6,118 nt of DNA from Clostridia bacterium. GTDB lineage: Bacteria; Bacillota; Clostridia; Oscillospirales; SIG627. The notes under the pieces are model-generated. The model worked only from the letters and a program-made list of their open reading frames with translations, had not been told where the DNA came from and ran no database searches. Position 1 is the stretch's first letter. Each line of letters opens with the position of its first letter. Made by a program: the position numbers and the translations under genes. The stretch spans positions 1-6,118 of the forward strand of contig JAFTEP010000313.1 in NCBI GenBank assembly GCA_017453605.1, given 5' to 3'. Below, piece after piece: positions 6,010 to 6,118 of this stretch.

Positions 6010-6118
6010 TTACTCTTTCCCCTCCTTCGCCGCTCGGCGGCTGATCTCCCACACCTGACCGCCGTACGGCTCCGTCACGCCGTCTGAACGGCGGCGGCGT
6101 ACAAATACTGTCATGACC
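6010..6118 (-). CDS. Short or partial unrecognised gene at the right edge
   Basis: The minus-strand frame is open from the window edge to a TAA at 6010-6012. An ATG at 6114 would give a complete 34-residue protein beginning MTVFVRRRRSDG and ending YGGQVWEISRRAAKEGKE, but the frame continues past the edge, so this may be only the C-terminal end of a longer gene. The product is basic and I do not recognise it. A strong terminator follows 22 nt after the stop, which supports a real gene end here. Its upstream ribosome binding site, if any, is outside the window. Confidence 0.45.
   Translation of the reverse strand, partial: VMTVFVRRRRSDGVTEPYGGQVWEISRRAAKEGKE

Overview
The window is a slice of a tailed-phage or prophage genome, probably from a fairly GC-rich member of the Firmicutes/Clostridia. 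It carries the start of the head module, and every recognisable gene is on the minus strand. The phage assignment rests on the order small terminase, large terminase, portal, Prp-type protease, scaffold. The host guess rests on the Prp-type protease (the family that processes ribosomal protein L27 in Firmicutes), strong GGAGG ribosome binding sites, and short hairpin repeats of a kind common in clostridial chromosomes. The guess is inference.

Layout, read in the direction of transcription (right to left). At the right edge is the last part, or all, of an unrecognised short gene (6010-6118), closed by a 16-bp hairpin terminator (5953-5987). Directly after it is an extended -10 promoter element, TGATATAAT (5937-5945). 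A leader of about 120 nt follows, mostly a foldable repeat (5823-5889). Then come the small terminase (5223-5807), a 95-nt spacer holding two short interspersed repeats (5136-5203), the large terminase (3682-5127), a 73-nt gap, the portal protein (1551-3608), and a DUF464/Prp-like cysteine protease (1189-1554) whose start overlaps the portal stop by 4 nt. A 275-nt non-coding, hairpin-rich gap (914-1188) with a 3 x 11-bp tandem repeat separates these from the scaffold gene (17-913). The major capsid gene would be expected just beyond the left edge.

How the genes work together. The terminase subunits recognise and cut concatemeric DNA and pump it through the portal into a prohead built on the scaffold. 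The most notable point is that the phage encodes its own Prp-like protease, with the expected His21 and Cys35, just before a scaffold whose N-terminus contains ALDLRLF-DG at residues 12-20. This resembles the LNLQFF-A site that Prp cuts in Firmicutes L27 and in some staphylococcal phage structural proteins. Protease and probable substrate thus appear to be neighbours, which suggests protease-dependent prohead maturation. The structured gap between them may help set a higher scaffold/capsid output than portal/terminase output.

No tRNA, CRISPR array, transposase or convincing plus-strand gene was seen.
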